64,000 nucleotides of DNA from Isoetes taiwanensis (Eukaryota > Streptophyta > Lycopodiopsida > Isoetales > Isoetaceae), in NCBI GenBank assembly GCA_021234155.1, contig JAJEKV010000027.1, forward strand, positions 4,280,623-4,344,622, written 5' to 3'. The notes below the pieces were generated by a model. That model had not been told where the DNA came from. It saw only the letters and a list, made by a program, of their open reading frames with translations, and made no database searches. Of this stretch, positions 22,160 to 35,099 are shown piece after piece. Both the position numbers and the translations under genes were made by a program. How positions within the stretch are numbered: position 1 is the first letter of the stretch; the number at the start of each line of letters is the position of its first letter.

Positions 22160-22697
22160 TAAAAATTTTTGTGGGGGGGAGGGGGGGGGGTGACGTCCCT
22201 AAGGCCCCGAAGGGGCCAAAAAATTTTTTTTGCAACACAAACCATTAACATCCAATATATAAAAATTAAATCCCCCAACACATAACAACCATTGACATTA
22301 ACAACCAACACATAACTACCGTTGACATTAATTAACACAACCATTGGGTCCAACACATTTAAATTAAAATCCCCCTTAAACCCCCTTTGGTTTGGGTGCA
22401 TATTCATATGGGTGACGTAGGGCAGCGAGAGCCCTCATAATTGTATTTTGCACGTACGAAATCAACACCATATAGTATTCTGATTAAAATCTTATAGTAT
22501 TTTGCGAATCTTGTTATACAGTATAGCAAATTTTGTACTTGTATACCCCACAAACGAGGAACTTTACGTACGATGTAGATTAAGGAATAAGGGGTGAATA
22601 TGCCTATCCAACAGCTCCGTTGCCCGGAGTCACCCCCGTGTGAATATGCACCCAAACCAAAGGGGGTTTAAGGGGGATTTTAATTTAAATGTGTTGG
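22160..22697 (-). mobile_element. Fold-back element with 57-bp identical arms
   Basis: Arms at 22350-22406 and 22641-22697 are exact reverse complements over 57 bases, with a 234-bp spacer. On the minus strand the inner arm is followed by about 130 bases of T/G-rich sequence and a GGCCCCTTCGGGGCC hairpin (22203-22217), then a G-tract. The copy at 42129-42490 repeats spacer, inner arm, tail and hairpin. No transposase is encoded. Confidence 0.75.
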
Positions 22698-23194
22698 ACT
22701 GAATGCCCTATCCTGTTCAGACTAGATACCATATCCTTCTCATACCCGAACATTAGGCTGAGCCCGCTGCTCCACCAAGATTCAAGACCGCCAAGAGAAA
22801 AGAAGTCGATGGAGTAGAAAAAGTCGCGACAAATAGATGGGAAGCAAACATGTGCTGGCATGGAAGGGATCAAACAACAAGCAAAGGAATGCATGATATG
22901 AACTGAAATAAATGATAAATTATAACTGTAAAATTGTGTTCCCAAATTCAATCAATCATAGACAACGCTGCCATAACCGTAGAACATAAGAAGAATTCAG
23001 CCCAACCCCCAACATTTCGCATTTCTAACCATGCATATCCATCTTACAAGGTTGCTCCTCCTAATGCATATCCTTGCCATGGAGGATATGCGCACATGTA
23101 GGTAGCAACATCAATACATATGATAGCAGACCAAGGATCGTGATTAGAATTACTGCAATATAGAGACAATAGCTAAATCCGAAATACTACAAGC

Positions 23195-23340
23195 ATGCAT
23201 ATCCATCTTACAAGATTGTGCTCCTCCTAAGCATGCATGCTTCCAAAGGACGACCAAACAAAACCTCGCCACAAGATCGTGCTCCGACTAACCATGCATG
23301 TTTCCAAAGAACAACCAAGAAAAACCTTGCCATGAAGAGT
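23195..23340 (+). repeat. Diverged tandem repeat, about 65-bp unit
   Basis: The words GCATGCATG, TTCCAAA.GA, CAACCAA.AAAACCT and GCCA recur twice, with GTGCTCC starting each unit (about 23218 and 23280). A related CATGCATATCCATCTTACAAG occurs at 23030 and 23195. Confidence 0.6.
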
Positions 23341-24054
23341 GTTGAAACGACGATATTGAGAAGCGATCCAGCAGAGACGCTGAATAAGAAATCTTCCAGA
23401 AGAAGGTATCTTGGATAGGGGAAGGCATTGTGGACAGGGGAAAGTAGGGTGAGAAGCAATGGATAAGGAAAGAGATGCTGCTGTGAGAAGACGCCGATAA
23501 CTAGCCACAAGAATGACGAGCACATATATAGTTGCTCGTCCCATCCCAGAATGTCGATCCGAGGGCTTGGATCGATGCCATTTTTTTGAAAACTCTATAG
23601 CACCTCAGCATGGAAGGGTTTCTACAAGAACGAAAGCAAAATTTTTACCAACATCGTTTTCTGGGCTACAAAACTCCCATCCTCACATGGACATAAAAGC
23701 TAGAATAGGTCTGCACGGGAATGGCCTGTGGCAAAGCTGGAATCTCCACTAAATCTCTAGAAATGGATGCATCTGTAAAATGCATTGAGTCGGTCACTAG
23801 AGCCCTCAAAGTGAAAGGATCATCGAGCACAGTGAAAAGGATATTGAAGGCCAATTTTTTTTGATGAATTTCTAAATTTCCTAATCACACAATCAAATAA
23901 TAGAAAGTTCAAGGGTTGATATTATGTCACATCATATTTTAAATGACATGGCAGGCATGTGTATAGACTAGAATTGTAGGAACTCTTGAAAAAGAAAAGA
24001 AAACTAGATGGAACTCCCATGGCTGCATGCGTGATTTTCATCGATATGCCAGTT

Positions 24055-24215
24055 CTCACTGGTTCATATGGCTTTTCACTAGGCCACTTCATAATTTTTC
24101 ATCCAGCCCTCAACTTAGCTTCCTCCATGAAACTCCACATTCCATTTGGGTCTCCTTGGCATAGTCTAATATCACCCCTCCGACCCTAGGGTTTGCCCTT
24201 CGAGCAATCCAAAAC
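24055..24215 (+). repeat. Dispersed repeat, copy 2 (partner 4020-4175)
   Basis: See the shared words listed for 4020-4175; orientation is the same. The remaining sequence from 23345 to 25650 shows no gene; 24660-24800 contains a relative of the 13605-13690 repeat. Confidence 0.5.
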
Positions 24216-25651
24216 CCCTTTGTCCATTTAAATTTCGCTACTCTACAAAAGATTTTTTTTGCCTTCTAGAAGAAGCGAGAAATTTTGGGAGAAGAGATCT
24301 CAGCTGCCAGATTTTGTCCTTCTGGGGCTGGACCATTTAAGGCACGGGTCCATTGATGGGCATCAGAAAACTGTGATTTAGAACATTATAAACACCATAG
24401 GCATTATGTGGACTTTTCGATCTACTCCATCTTATGAAGGATGTAGCACTACTAGGGCTGGATTTTCTCATTCCTAATCTATTTTATTGCAGATTAATCT
24501 GTATTTCTAGATCGCTGGACCTCATCTCCCTGCCAAAATTTAATGAGTGGTTCATGCCGAGGATTCTTCATGGTTTCTTTTGTACACAAAACGATATCTC
24601 TCTTCTTCTTGTTTCTCATTTTGTAAAGAACGAAAGAAAATTCATATTAAGAAGGATATAAATAAGAATAGAATGGTTTTTATCATCGATGGAGACCAAT
24701 CAGTCTATGGGACCCAATGAAAGAGCGCAACAGACTTATTATAGTCTGGCTTAAAAAATCCCCGCACTGAATGGTTTTCGAGGGAAAACCCGTTGCAGCA
24801 ATAAGGATGCAGTCAAACTGTACAAAGATACATATTATAAAATATACATAACAAGTCAGATGAGTGTCCGAGGAGAGGGCACATCCATTACCTTCTGAGG
24901 GTATAATCTCAACATCTGTACTGAAGTCGTGCGCACTATCACGTGTAGCTCAATATCACATGTGCTAATACAATGAAAAGTCAAGGGAGGTGGAGATAGC
25001 CCCGAACCTCATCGTTAACATTTGGTGCAACTTTGAAGCCAAAAATTGGTCATGTAAGCCGAGATTTCATCTCGGCTTACATCGATGGGAGGTATATGCA
25101 CATCTCTCGATACCACCTGGCACCTACGTTTCCACACCACCCAACAAGCAAGGGCCCTGCAAATATTGAACATCCACTTCTAGAAGCGAGGCCATACATC
25201 AGGCTTGGATATGAAAATTCCGAGGAAAACTTATAAGCTACCTTTTGCAATTAATATTTCACAGTAAAATTTTGAAAACAACAGGAATTTTTCCTGCTAA
25301 AAATAGCCATTTCTCTTGGTACTTCCTGTAGGAATGGAGAGGGAGTATGTAGCTGGGCTAGATCTAGCAAGAAACTTGTCCCTTATGCCTACAAAGTTTC
25401 CTGAATCAAGAAATCAGGGAAGATGTTTAAAAGAGCTTGTTGACTTGTTAGGCAAGCTCGAAAAGAAGAACGAAGAGCTGACCAAATAAGACACAGATCG
25501 CCAGTGGGACATAGTAGTAATTATAAAAGTATATAAATACGGTAATTACAAAAGTGACTACATTATGATGTCCTATAGTGATTTTAATTGGAATACCAAA
25601 ACATAGGTAAATGTTGTTAGTTTAGTATGATTTTCTTTTGCAAGAGACCAA

Positions 25652-25715
25652 ACAAAAACTATGGGAGAGTTCAAATAGTTGTAACACATAGAAAAATAGC
25701 ATGTGTATTTCTTTC
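25652..25715 (+). repeat. 64-bp identical repeat, copy 1 (partner 30028-30091)
   Basis: ACAAAAACTATGGGAGAGTT through to ATGTGTATTTCTTTC is identical in the two places, about 4.4 kb apart. Both copies border minisatellite-like tracts rich in ATACCC/CCCCTTT words. Confidence 0.85.
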
Positions 25716-25859
25716 ACAACGAAAAAGATGCTCCAATACCCCCAAAAATACCTCCCAAAAGTGCCTATAGAATCCCCCTTTTCCATAAAACAAGAGGGGA
25801 TAAAATAGATTTTTAGAATCGGGGTATTTGGCCACAATCCCCCTTTTCCTCATCTGCAA

Positions 25860-26175
25860 GATAATACCCTATTATGCTAGTGTCATACCCTCATTCAAAA
25901 ATTGTAAATTCATACCCCTGTTATCATTTGTAATATAATACCCTGTTTCAGATAATACCCTATTTCAGATCATACCCTGTTTATCATTTGTAAGATAATA
26001 CCCTGTTTCAGATAAAACCCTATTTCAAATAACATACCCTGGTAATACCCTGTTTCAAATAATAGCAGTTTTAAATAATATACCCTGTTGTCATTTGTAA
26101 GATAATACCCTGTTTCAAATAATACCCTGTTATCATTCGTAATAATACCCTGGTATCATTTGTATGATAATACTC
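25860..26175 (+). repeat. ATACCCT-type minisatellite
   Basis: Irregular tandem array built from the words ATAATACCCTGTTTCAGA, TAATACCCTATTTCA and TTATCATTTGTAAGATAATA, with at least ten ATACCCT occurrences. Unit length varies and no coding frame is conserved. Confidence 0.7.
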
Positions 26176-26179
26176 ATTA

Positions 26180-28900
26180 TTTTAGAAACAAGTTGATGAG
26201 TAACAAATTGATCAGTGTTGATCAGTAAGATTTCCCATTATTTCAGAAACAACAGTTACAAATAGATATATCAAGAATAAAGATCTGATATATAGTTGCA
26301 AAGCCTGTGCGCCAGGAAAATCCCCTACAGAACTGGATATTCAAGAATGTTTTAAAGAAGAGGTGCTATGCAACAATTGCATCTGTGTAGAATGGCAGAA
26401 ATAGAAGCAAGACAATTGAAGTATTTTCGTATCTCTTTTGGAACATGTGGCAAAATGGACTACGCATAGATATTGCCTGCACAAAGAGCCACTAGGCACA
26501 AATTTTAGAGTTGTGACCTCATTCATTTGGCGAAACCACGTTCTCATGCTCAGCAACAATTCAGCCAATAACATAATCCTCAGGGTTCAACTACAACACC
26601 TTGAAGCTAGCAACTGAATGATTAGATGGAAACAAACAAAATAGGCTCCCAATTGGAAAATAACACACCAATGAAGCTAAAGTAGCAAATTTTGGAAATT
26701 TGCTCTCACGTGTATGCAAAAAAGAAAGGTCAGCAGCTACTCTCTTTGCAGAGTCGCTAAAGTTACTATCTCCATGAGTATATCGTTCACACAAATAATG
26801 GCCGCACTACTTTCTGAGCAAAAGATGAGGGGCCCATCTCTTCTTGCTGTGATCATGCAAAAATTTCACAAAACAATTTATGCAAGACTCCACAAAGCAG
26901 AAGCAAAAGAAAGACCTGTTAGCATCTTTTACTTTCAAAGCTCCAGAAAAAGGACGAATATATGAAAGGAACATGCAAGTGAACAACCATTTTCTAGCAA
27001 AAGATGCTCTTTAAGATCATTGGAAGACTTAGGTCCCTCTACAACATAATCCAAATGACATTGTCCTAAACTAAAAGTAAGCAGATGCCCATTCACCTAA
27101 TATAAAAGTTTTAACTAGAAAAGCAAGGGTCCTCTTGTCTTTTACAAAAACTATTACATACCATCATTGGCCTCAGCAAACATAAGGGAGTCATGTCATA
27201 AAGCAAGTGCTAATCATGCATCTGCTCTTCAAACTTTAGTTTATTATCGCCACAACGTCCCACTACAGAACCTCATGTCCTATATTTGAGCCCTCTCCAA
27301 AAGCACACCAAAAATCAAAATGACAAAATCAGTTTTGCAAAATGCTTATAAATTAGACAATATATTTATTTATCATGCAGCTCCTTAGAATCTCTGCAGA
27401 TACCTCCGATTAAGTATTGAAGTTGGTTGTATCCATATGCGATCAACTAACACTATTATCGATACATCTCAAAAAGCAAACACTTAGACGTGTAAATTTT
27501 AAGATGCGATGAAGTCTTTGAAGTAAAAAGAGAGGCACCCTAGGTTAGCTTATTTTGCATGAAAGGACTAGACATTTCAAGAGACAAAGCCTCACCGCCA
27601 TCAAACTATAAATAAAATAAACACCGGACAAAAATCAAGATCGGACAAAGCCTTACCGCTATCGAATCAGAACTCCCAAAGAAACACCTTCCCAAAGGCC
27701 CCAAATGCCCTTCAAACCCGTACATGAAAGTACATGAAGGTAAAGGTTTTAAAGTACATGAAATGGACCTCGCGGCAACAAGTCCAAGATCACCGCCACA
27801 AACACCGCAAGCTCATTGTTTACTTCCCCAAGAGATGACGGCCAATCCCGAAGAAAAAAACAAGATGATGAGAGCTGCTGCACCAAATGCAACATACATG
27901 GAAAATTTGACAATTACCAAGAATCCCCCAACTTTAGTAGTATAATGATCACTTGCTTCCCTGTTATCCTCGACCCGTGGCCCCGCATACCCAATATAAC
28001 ATCATCTTCATCCCGGATATAAGGGACACAACACACATAAAAAACTTGACTTGAGTAGAAACCAGTTTTTCTAAACGTTCCATGACATTGCAACGCTCAA
28101 CGCAGAGTAATAAAGAGACCGAGGGAAACGACAAATAAAACAAAGAATGACTATTAGTAATGTTACTCATTTGAACTTACTTCTTCATCCTTTTTCTCAA
28201 AAAGAGTGGACAATCTTGGAGCATGAAGCTACCTTTGCCAACTCTAATTGTTATACTTACCACGCCCACAAATGCCGTGTTTGGAGGAAGAGGGCCCATC
28301 GAGATCGGATGCAAACAAACATCAAATGTTTTTGAAGTGGCAATATCAAAAGGATAAGATTAATCCCCAAATCCGAACATCAAAAAATACAATCTCTGCA
28401 AGTAACGCATATTTGATCGATCTAAGGAAATTCTGGTCCTGAATCAGATGCCAGTTCCAGCATAAAGCACTAGCATAAAGTCCGTGGATTGTACCTAGAG
28501 AGCCGAATCCACGGAATCCATCATCCGATGCAGCAAGGGAGGCCAACAATCATCGCCATAGCCAGAATGCTCTCAAGAACTATTGAAACTTCGCCGAGCA
28601 AGTGCCTGCCTCTAACTCTAACTCTGCTACTCAAAACTTCGACCATTTCTAAAAACTCGAACCTCGTGTTCCTCTGTTGCGGATATCCTGCCGGAACAGC
28701 ATCGACAAAACCCATTTGCCGCCCTAGGAAATAAAACAATGGAAAAACTTCAAAGAAAAGCATTGCTTAAATCGACGGTGCAGATGAAATGCCCCAATTT
28801 CAAGGGCCCAGATTAAAAGCCCCAAAAGGGGGCTGCTTCGAGTGGATTGAGGTGGCTCCATCAGTGCGGTTGATCTCGCACGTTCGACGGTCCAGGTGGC
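26180..28900. other. No convincing gene
   Basis: Several frames of 60-90 codons on both strands, none with a recognised motif or consistent splice structure. The minus frames at 28346-28763 are hydrophobic and slightly protein-like but unidentified. Confidence 0.45.
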
Positions 28901-29610
28901 GACACCTCAATCGCTACCAACAAGGGGGCAGCTTATATAATTGTATACAGATAACAGAAATTATTGTATTCTTTGAGATTTTTGAGCATGTGAGTGCTTC
29001 AAGGTTTTACAATAATGCATTTCACGAGACAATGTGTTTCCTGAGATGAATGACAATGCAGGATTGTTAGTGGTGGCCACATACCATTCTGTAATTGGAT
29101 TGAGAAGCGGAGGCCTCCATCCAGATGCAGTGTTGCCAAGTATTAAATATACATTAAAGCGACAAAGGATAATAGTTAGTTAAACTTAGTTTAATTATGT
29201 TTCACTAATGAGATACTTTGTTTGCAGTTGGAATAAAAGATATTGGGATTTACTCACCAAAATATTACATTGTTTTTTTGGTTGGAGCCCAGTACATGGA
29301 TGTTCAAGGGAAGCTCTTGACATAATGAGAAAGGTTCTCATCCTAACGTTGAATAGTTTGCATGATACCCTCATGCAAAGGTTCTAGCTTATCAGCTGAT
29401 CCGATCGCTTACATATGACCTTATATATTTTGAAAGTAGATAGTAGTTTGAAAATGCAAACTGACTTGGAGCGAATATTTAGCAAGTATACAACCATAAA
29501 TTTACTTTTAATTGAAAATACCCTTTTGTTGAAAAATACCCTGGTATTTATTGCAATCCTCTATTTTTTCAATAATTTCCCTTTCACTCAATCCCCTTTT
29601 ATTTTGAAAA

Positions 29611-29825
29611 TTCTCCAATCCATTCGCAAATTCCCTTTTGAACCAGTCCCCCTTTCTCGAAAATACCCCAATCCATTCGCAAATTCCCTTTTGAACAAGT
29701 CCCCCTTTCTTGAAAATACCCCACTCCATTTGCAAATTCTCTTTTTGAACCAGTCGCCTTTTCTTGAAAATACCCCAATCCATCACAAATTCCCTTTTGA
29801 CCTAATCCCCCTTTCTTGAAAGTAC
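29611..29825 (+). repeat. 54-bp minisatellite, about four units
   Basis: The unit runs CCATTCGCAAATTCCCTTTT, then GAACCAGTCCCCCTTTCT, then CGAAAATACCCC. Four units with point changes are visible. The unit is 18 codons long, so frames on both strands stay open and give artefactual repeat proteins. Confidence 0.8.
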
Positions 29826-30027
29826 CCCGATGTGCATTTGCAATCCTCTAGTTCGACTAATTCCCCCATTAGAATATACCCTTTTTGTTCAAGAAACCCC
29901 CCCTTTTGTTCAAGAATTCCCCGTTGTAAAGAAAATAACCCATTGCTCTCGAGTCCCCCGGTTCCTCAATGGGGGATTTTCCGGGGGATGTGAGCACCTT
30001 TTTCGTTGTGTTTCGTCCCCCTTGCTT

Positions 30028-30091
30028 ACAAAAACTATGGGAGAGTTCAAATAGTTGTAACACATAGAAAAATAGCATGTGTATTTCTTTC
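30028..30091 (+). repeat. 64-bp identical repeat, copy 2
   Basis: Identical to 25652-25715. Upstream GAGCACCTTTTTCGTTGTG (29992 onwards) is an approximate reverse complement of the CACAACGAAAAAGATGCTCC found just after copy 1, so the two loci share parts in different arrangements. Confidence 0.85.
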
Positions 30092-30496
30092 GTCCCCCTT
30101 GCTTTCATGTTGAGTTATTGTTCTATACATTGGTTCAGACTTAGAGCAAACTGATATTTGAGCAAAATTAAATTGGGTACATTCCTGCAAAAAGAGAAAG
30201 AGAAAACACTTGTGAAGTATGAGACTTCTTAACAGCGAGACAAAGATAGAAGATGAATCGATAATATTTATTTCCACAAACATTGAGACAAAATTTTCTG
30301 GCTGAGAAGTAACGGCCAAGAGTAAAAGATGCAAACACAAATGGAGCAAAAGCATTATATATGCAAGCCAAAACTTAAATTTGATGGATCACAGGAGGAA
30401 GTGATGAACGAAAAATGAAGACAAAGGAAGAAAAAGCATTAGATTTGCAAGCCAAAACTTAAATTTGACGGATCACAAGAGGAAGAGATGAATGAA

Positions 30497-30751
30497 TCAA
30501 GGGGGGTTAATTTTTCTGTTGGAAATGGCAGAGAAAGTGGAATTGAGGGAAGAAGAAGGGGGAAAAGCAGGGGAAGGGGCATGCTGGGAAGGGCTACATC
30601 GTCCAGCTATGGAAAATCCTTCAATGCAGGTATGCTTGGCCCTGTGCATCCATCCAAATCCAAACAGAACAGTCAGCACTATGGCCAGCAGCGCCACACA
30701 GCCGCATATCTTGCATACTCTGCCCACAAAACACATGCCTTCTTTCCTCAA
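30497..30751 (-). CDS. Small ORF with one membrane segment, hypothetical
   Basis: An 84-codon frame whose residues about 15-35 form a hydrophobic helix (GCVALLAIVLTVLFGFGWMH) after a basic, Cys-containing start. A Ser/Pro-rich tail follows. Base composition is higher in GC than the flanks. The opposite strand is also open for 151 codons here, so this may be chance. No family recognised; function unknown. Confidence 0.3.
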   Translation of the reverse strand: MRKEGMCFVGRVCKICGCVALLAIVLTVLFGFGWMHRAKHTCIEGFSIAGRCSPSQHAPSPAFPPSSSLNSTFSAISNRKINPP

Positions 30752-30999
30752 TTTACCCCTCAGAAACAGCCCCCCTTCAATGCTGCTTCTTTCTCTGTTT
30801 CTTCGCCGGAATGCAGCAAAATGGCTCTTTTGAAACCCTGTTTAAGCAGAAACATAAAGCGGCAGATTTTTTTTTTTCCTTACAGACCTTTTAACTGTGT
30901 CGGCATGTCGGATCCGTTCACGAGCTCGCCTCCGGTTGTATGAAGTGGAGAATCTAGCGATGGAGATCTTTGAATGGAAGACGCTTGGGTTTTAAATAC

Positions 31000-33900
31000 C
31001 TGGAACCCTAAAAACCAACGGTCATGTGTCCTCGTTGGGAAATTCTGTCTAGCCTACCGTTGCACCTGTGTGAACATTTTTCGAATCACCCTATTTAGAT
31101 AATTGTTATACAATAGCATTTTGGAATATTCGTGTCACCGGGGCATCGATCTGAGCCGTCGAGTTTGCAATGTGTGGGAATGCTTTGCTTTGAAACAAGC
31201 GAGCGATTCTTCACAAAAAACTTTGCTTTGAAGCAAAGGATGGGATGGTGCGAGCGATTCTTCACAGAAAAGCTTTGAAGCAAAGGATGCGATGGTACTA
31301 AGTCATAGCATGAATAGCAGAAATAGACAGCGATCGCATCTAAAAATGCGATTGCATCTAAAAATATTGACATTTTTGCGGCAAATAGTCAATCTTCGAA
31401 ATGGATTTCTTGGCGTTCAAGAAGAACTGGATACCAAATAAGCATGGTCGGATCGAGGCTTTACCTCCAATGGCGGTGCGTGAGCGTAAATCGTGGACAT
31501 AACCATATCTAGGAGACTCTTGAAATTTGGTACGGTTTAAGGCATCGGCATAGCCATAGCTAACCAACTGCAACATGGTCGGATCACGAGGGGCTTCAAC
31601 TCCGGTGACAAAGTTGCATGAGCTGAATCACCGCATAGTCTTTGCTTCCCGAATAACATTTGCATTTGCGGTCCGATTCACGAATCTATTCCGCGATCTC
31701 CTGCCATCTCTTGGCAAGGCTACTTGGCTTATCACATGTAAGCTCCCTCTTTCCAGCTTTTAGAATGTAACTTAATCTCTAGTCATGGTCGTGTCTTGGC
31801 CCTTCCTCTCGTGATTCGTGAAGATGACAACTACTATCAAATATGTGTCCATTGTCTTAATTCATTCCTTCAAAAGTTTATTCAATTAGGAAAAGCAACA
31901 AAAAGAGATTCTTGAGGCATGGCTATAATTCAAATGAAAATGAATCTAGAGGCAAACCATAAATGATTTGCCGAGTTCCCAATACAAAGCTTTGGGTCGG
32001 GTTATGTGAGGAATGGCGGACTTATAATAGAAAAAAAGCTTAGATATTGAATTTTTTATTTTGATCCACCTATTGCTAAAGTTCTATGGAATTTCCTTAA
32101 TTATGCAAAGAAAGGTTTAGAGGGAAAGTTATTAATGTGCAAATAGCATCTATAAAAGTACAACTTCATTAATGTGTTGTACGCGTCTGCTTTTATTATA
32201 AGGCATGTGTCTTCTAATTTTGAGCTAGTTAGCAATTTACCATTTTGGAACTTTATTCTTATTATAATTATCATATTGCCTTGCAATTATTCATTCATTT
32301 GAGCTTGCATGCCATTTATTTCTATAATGCCTTGGTTGCTTACATGATGCGGTTGTGAAATCGCTTTTTGTCTCACCAACAAAGCAAGGACAATTTATCT
32401 TGCCACGGCACCGGTAATGGTGAGAAGATATTTTTGACGTTTAGAACATAAGTAAATTGATGTTTCCCTGTTAGATAATCCAAAGATACATTTATATATA
32501 CTTGGCCTATTTTCTACGTTAAACATATTAATGTATTGGCAAAAGAAGTTGAAATGGATTACTTGCAGAAGAGGGCGCTTATCTTACACGTGTCTCCAAG
32601 CATACGACAAAGTTTACAAATCTTGTTAAATAAGTATGTTTTCTTACAATTTCAACTCACCTAAGTTATCCATTTTGTTTGTGAAGTTTGAAAGTAATGC
32701 TTGATCATATTTACTAGGTATATATTGTTTTATGGATAAAGTGGAAATAGAGGACATTACGCACAAGGCATTCTTTTTCTCGTGTTGTAGGACCAAGAAG
32801 TGATGATGTAAGTTACGCTCACTTTGTGATTTGTGAGTCTTAAGTAAAGATCCGGGCATTATAGACAATCTGGTAGCGGTACGCGAATCGGCTTCTAAAG
32901 CACCTCTCAAATATATTTTTAGATGCCAAGCGGATCAATGTTCATGCACCGCTTTTGGATGTCCAAAGATTCCCTCTCGCTAGCAGCCTTATGCCAAGCC
33001 TTAGGCCGTTCTATCCGCCCCGCCATATCTTCTTTGCTTATAAATTTTTTGGAGTTTCATGTTTTCGCTAATGGAGCTATTTGCATGGCGATGCATTTAA
33101 GCTTATTGTCAATTAACTAAGTATTACGCTTTTACTTGAAATGCGTGTCGCTCCTTATGAAGGATCTCTCAATCCTTGGCGATTTGTTCACCCCTTTTCG
33201 TGAATCGAGATGGAATATTTGATCTCTAGGAATGGTCTTTGGAAGATATCCATGCTTGGCTCGAGAACCGGCTATAGTATGTCGGATACAAATGCAGGAT
33301 CCCGTTGGAAAATAATATGGGATTTGCCACAAGTGCAGGATGGACTAGGATCCTGCGGGAAAATAATATTGGATTTGCCACGAGTGCAGGATGGACTGGA
33401 GCCGATTTTTGAGATCATTAGGCATAAGTATTTGGCTAACGGCATTTAGTTGTCGCAAATAGTTTTGACATTGGTAGTTATAGTGGTCTGCACTGCGGTT
33501 TTGCTCATGGCGCTTTCGGATTTGGAATACAAATTCATGGTATAGTGTTTGTTGTATTCTGGTCGCTTCTAAATCCTTGATACTATGTTTGTTCTGCATA
33601 GGGCATCACTACGATAGTGAAGGCCTTACCTCTTTAGACATATGCATTGATTAAACCATAGCCATGACAGGATCGACTGATGGGAGTGATTTTGACAATG
33701 ATTATCATACGATGCAGATTCTCTAAGTGTGTAATGGTATAGTGCAAAAGGTTAAGAAAGCCAATCACCTCCTAGCACCCCAAACAAGGGGTTGAAAATA
33801 TAAAGGGAAAAGCACCAAGATTTCTCCTATAAGTAGATTACCCTTAGACAAACAACACTTTGGCCAATGTAATGATACGAATCTTATGGCTCGGTGAATT

Positions 33901-34650
33901 CCAAAGTTATTTTGACAAACATTGTAGGTTAAAACATGATAAGAGATGCGTTTGTGGGGATGACAAGACCATTAGTTATAAGCAGATTAAAAAAGCAATT
34001 ATATCTAGAGCAGCACATGCATACAAAAATTTGCATATGAACTCTCTAACATTAGTTGTCTTTCACGCTGAGGAAATGACACGTTGTAAAAGATCAACCA
34101 TCTTCTTATTCTAAAATTTTCATACAAAATCTTGATCACAAACTACCCGACTTGGGAAATCTAGGTGAGAGTTTAGGAATCTTAAGGGAACTTGATCTAG
34201 AATGTCACTTTGAATGTTCTGACCCTTGAAATGCGTAAGCATGTTCGACCCCAATAAATATTGTCAATTTTCTTAAGTTGCCTCCAACTGATCATTGATA
34301 TTCAGCAATTAAGCATGATATTGACAAGAGTATATAAAGTTTTAGATTTAAATGAGTTGGAAAAAAACATGTAGCGTTGATAGGAATGACATATAATGTT
34401 TTGGATTTAAGTAAGTTGGAAAAGTTATACAGCCTTATCAGGAATGACGCTCAACAAAATATATGAATCATGTCCCTTTAGGTTGAATTCCATGTAGATC
34501 ATTTACGACATGCAACCATGTCCTTTTAAGGTCTTCTAAAATAGGTAGAAAACACTATAGATTCAGTTGGACATATTTTTCACCCCAGGTCAAAGGTGAC
34601 ACAAATTCCCTCGTAATGCATTTACATTGCGGCGGCCTCCCTTGCAGTGC
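31000..34650. other. No gene seen
   Basis: Frames are short and unrecognised. A 51-bp tandem duplication lies at 33297-33399 (GGATCC...GAAAATAATAT...GGATTTGCCAC, twice). Confidence 0.5.
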
Positions 34651-34660
34651 ATTTAGAAAA

Positions 34661-34704
34661 GAGAAATGTTCGCGGCGGCCAAGGCCGCCGCGCTAAATTT
34701 CTTG
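34661..34704. repeat. Dispersed GC-rich palindrome, copy 2
   Basis: Arms GCGGCGGCC and GGCCGCCGC pair perfectly around AA, extended by AGAAATGTTC against GCTAAATTTCT with small imperfections. Same unit as 18024-18064. Confidence 0.75.
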
Positions 34705-34842
34705 TTTAATTAACCCAAGATTGGGTTCCTCTCCTAACTAAACGTCAAGCAAAGTAGGTGAGCGTTCTCGAAATATCTTGAGCCATTCTGATCAAGAATG
34801 ACAAATGGCCTTGCAGAAACCGGTAGAATCCGTTTTATCTTT

Positions 34843-34995
34843 GCTTGACGTTGGAGAACAGAATAGGGTCAGCCATTCTTGCTACCCCTATGACCTGCAG
34901 AATCAAGTCATGCCTCAACGCGACGCTCCCTGATTCTGCAGGTCATGGGGGCAGCAAGAATGCCTTTCCCCATTCCGTTCTCCATTACGTCAAGG
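34843..34995 (+). ncRNA. Hairpin 1 of three, pre-miRNA-like
   Basis: The inner arms 34874-34905 and 34931-34962 are reverse complements at 30 of 32 positions, with one of the two differences a G:U wobble, around a 25-base loop. An outer stem (CTTGACGTTGGAGAACAGAA against TTCCGTTCTCCATTACGTCAAG) is separated from it by a small internal loop. A long, slightly imperfect two-part stem is typical of plant miRNA precursors. The candidate duplex arms are about TATGACCTGCAGAATC and GATTCTGCAGGTCATG. I do not recognise a known mature miRNA. The hairpin folds on either strand; plus is chosen arbitrarily. Confidence 0.5.
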
Positions 34996-35099
34996 TAAGT
35001 TGCTGTGTATTCTTGTTTCTTAACCAATGATATTTTGCTACGTTGTGACCATTCTAATCAAGAATAGAAATTTGGTAATGCATTCTTGTCTGACGTGTT

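Noticed and set aside
22172-22190. G-quadruplex-forming run
   Set aside because: A near-pure G-tract, but a single homopolymer-like run beside a repeat end gives no functional support.
25860-26175. Telomere-like repeat, because of many CCCT words
   Set aside because: The units are ATACCCT within longer irregular words, not TTTAGGG/CCCTAAA.
29508-29786. Repeat protein with 18-residue units on the minus strand
   Set aside because: Produced by the 54-bp minisatellite; frames stay open only because the unit is a multiple of three.
30488-30943. 151-codon plus frame opposite the small membrane-segment ORF
   Set aside because: Uneven, low-complexity composition and no domain; kept only as context for the minus ORF.
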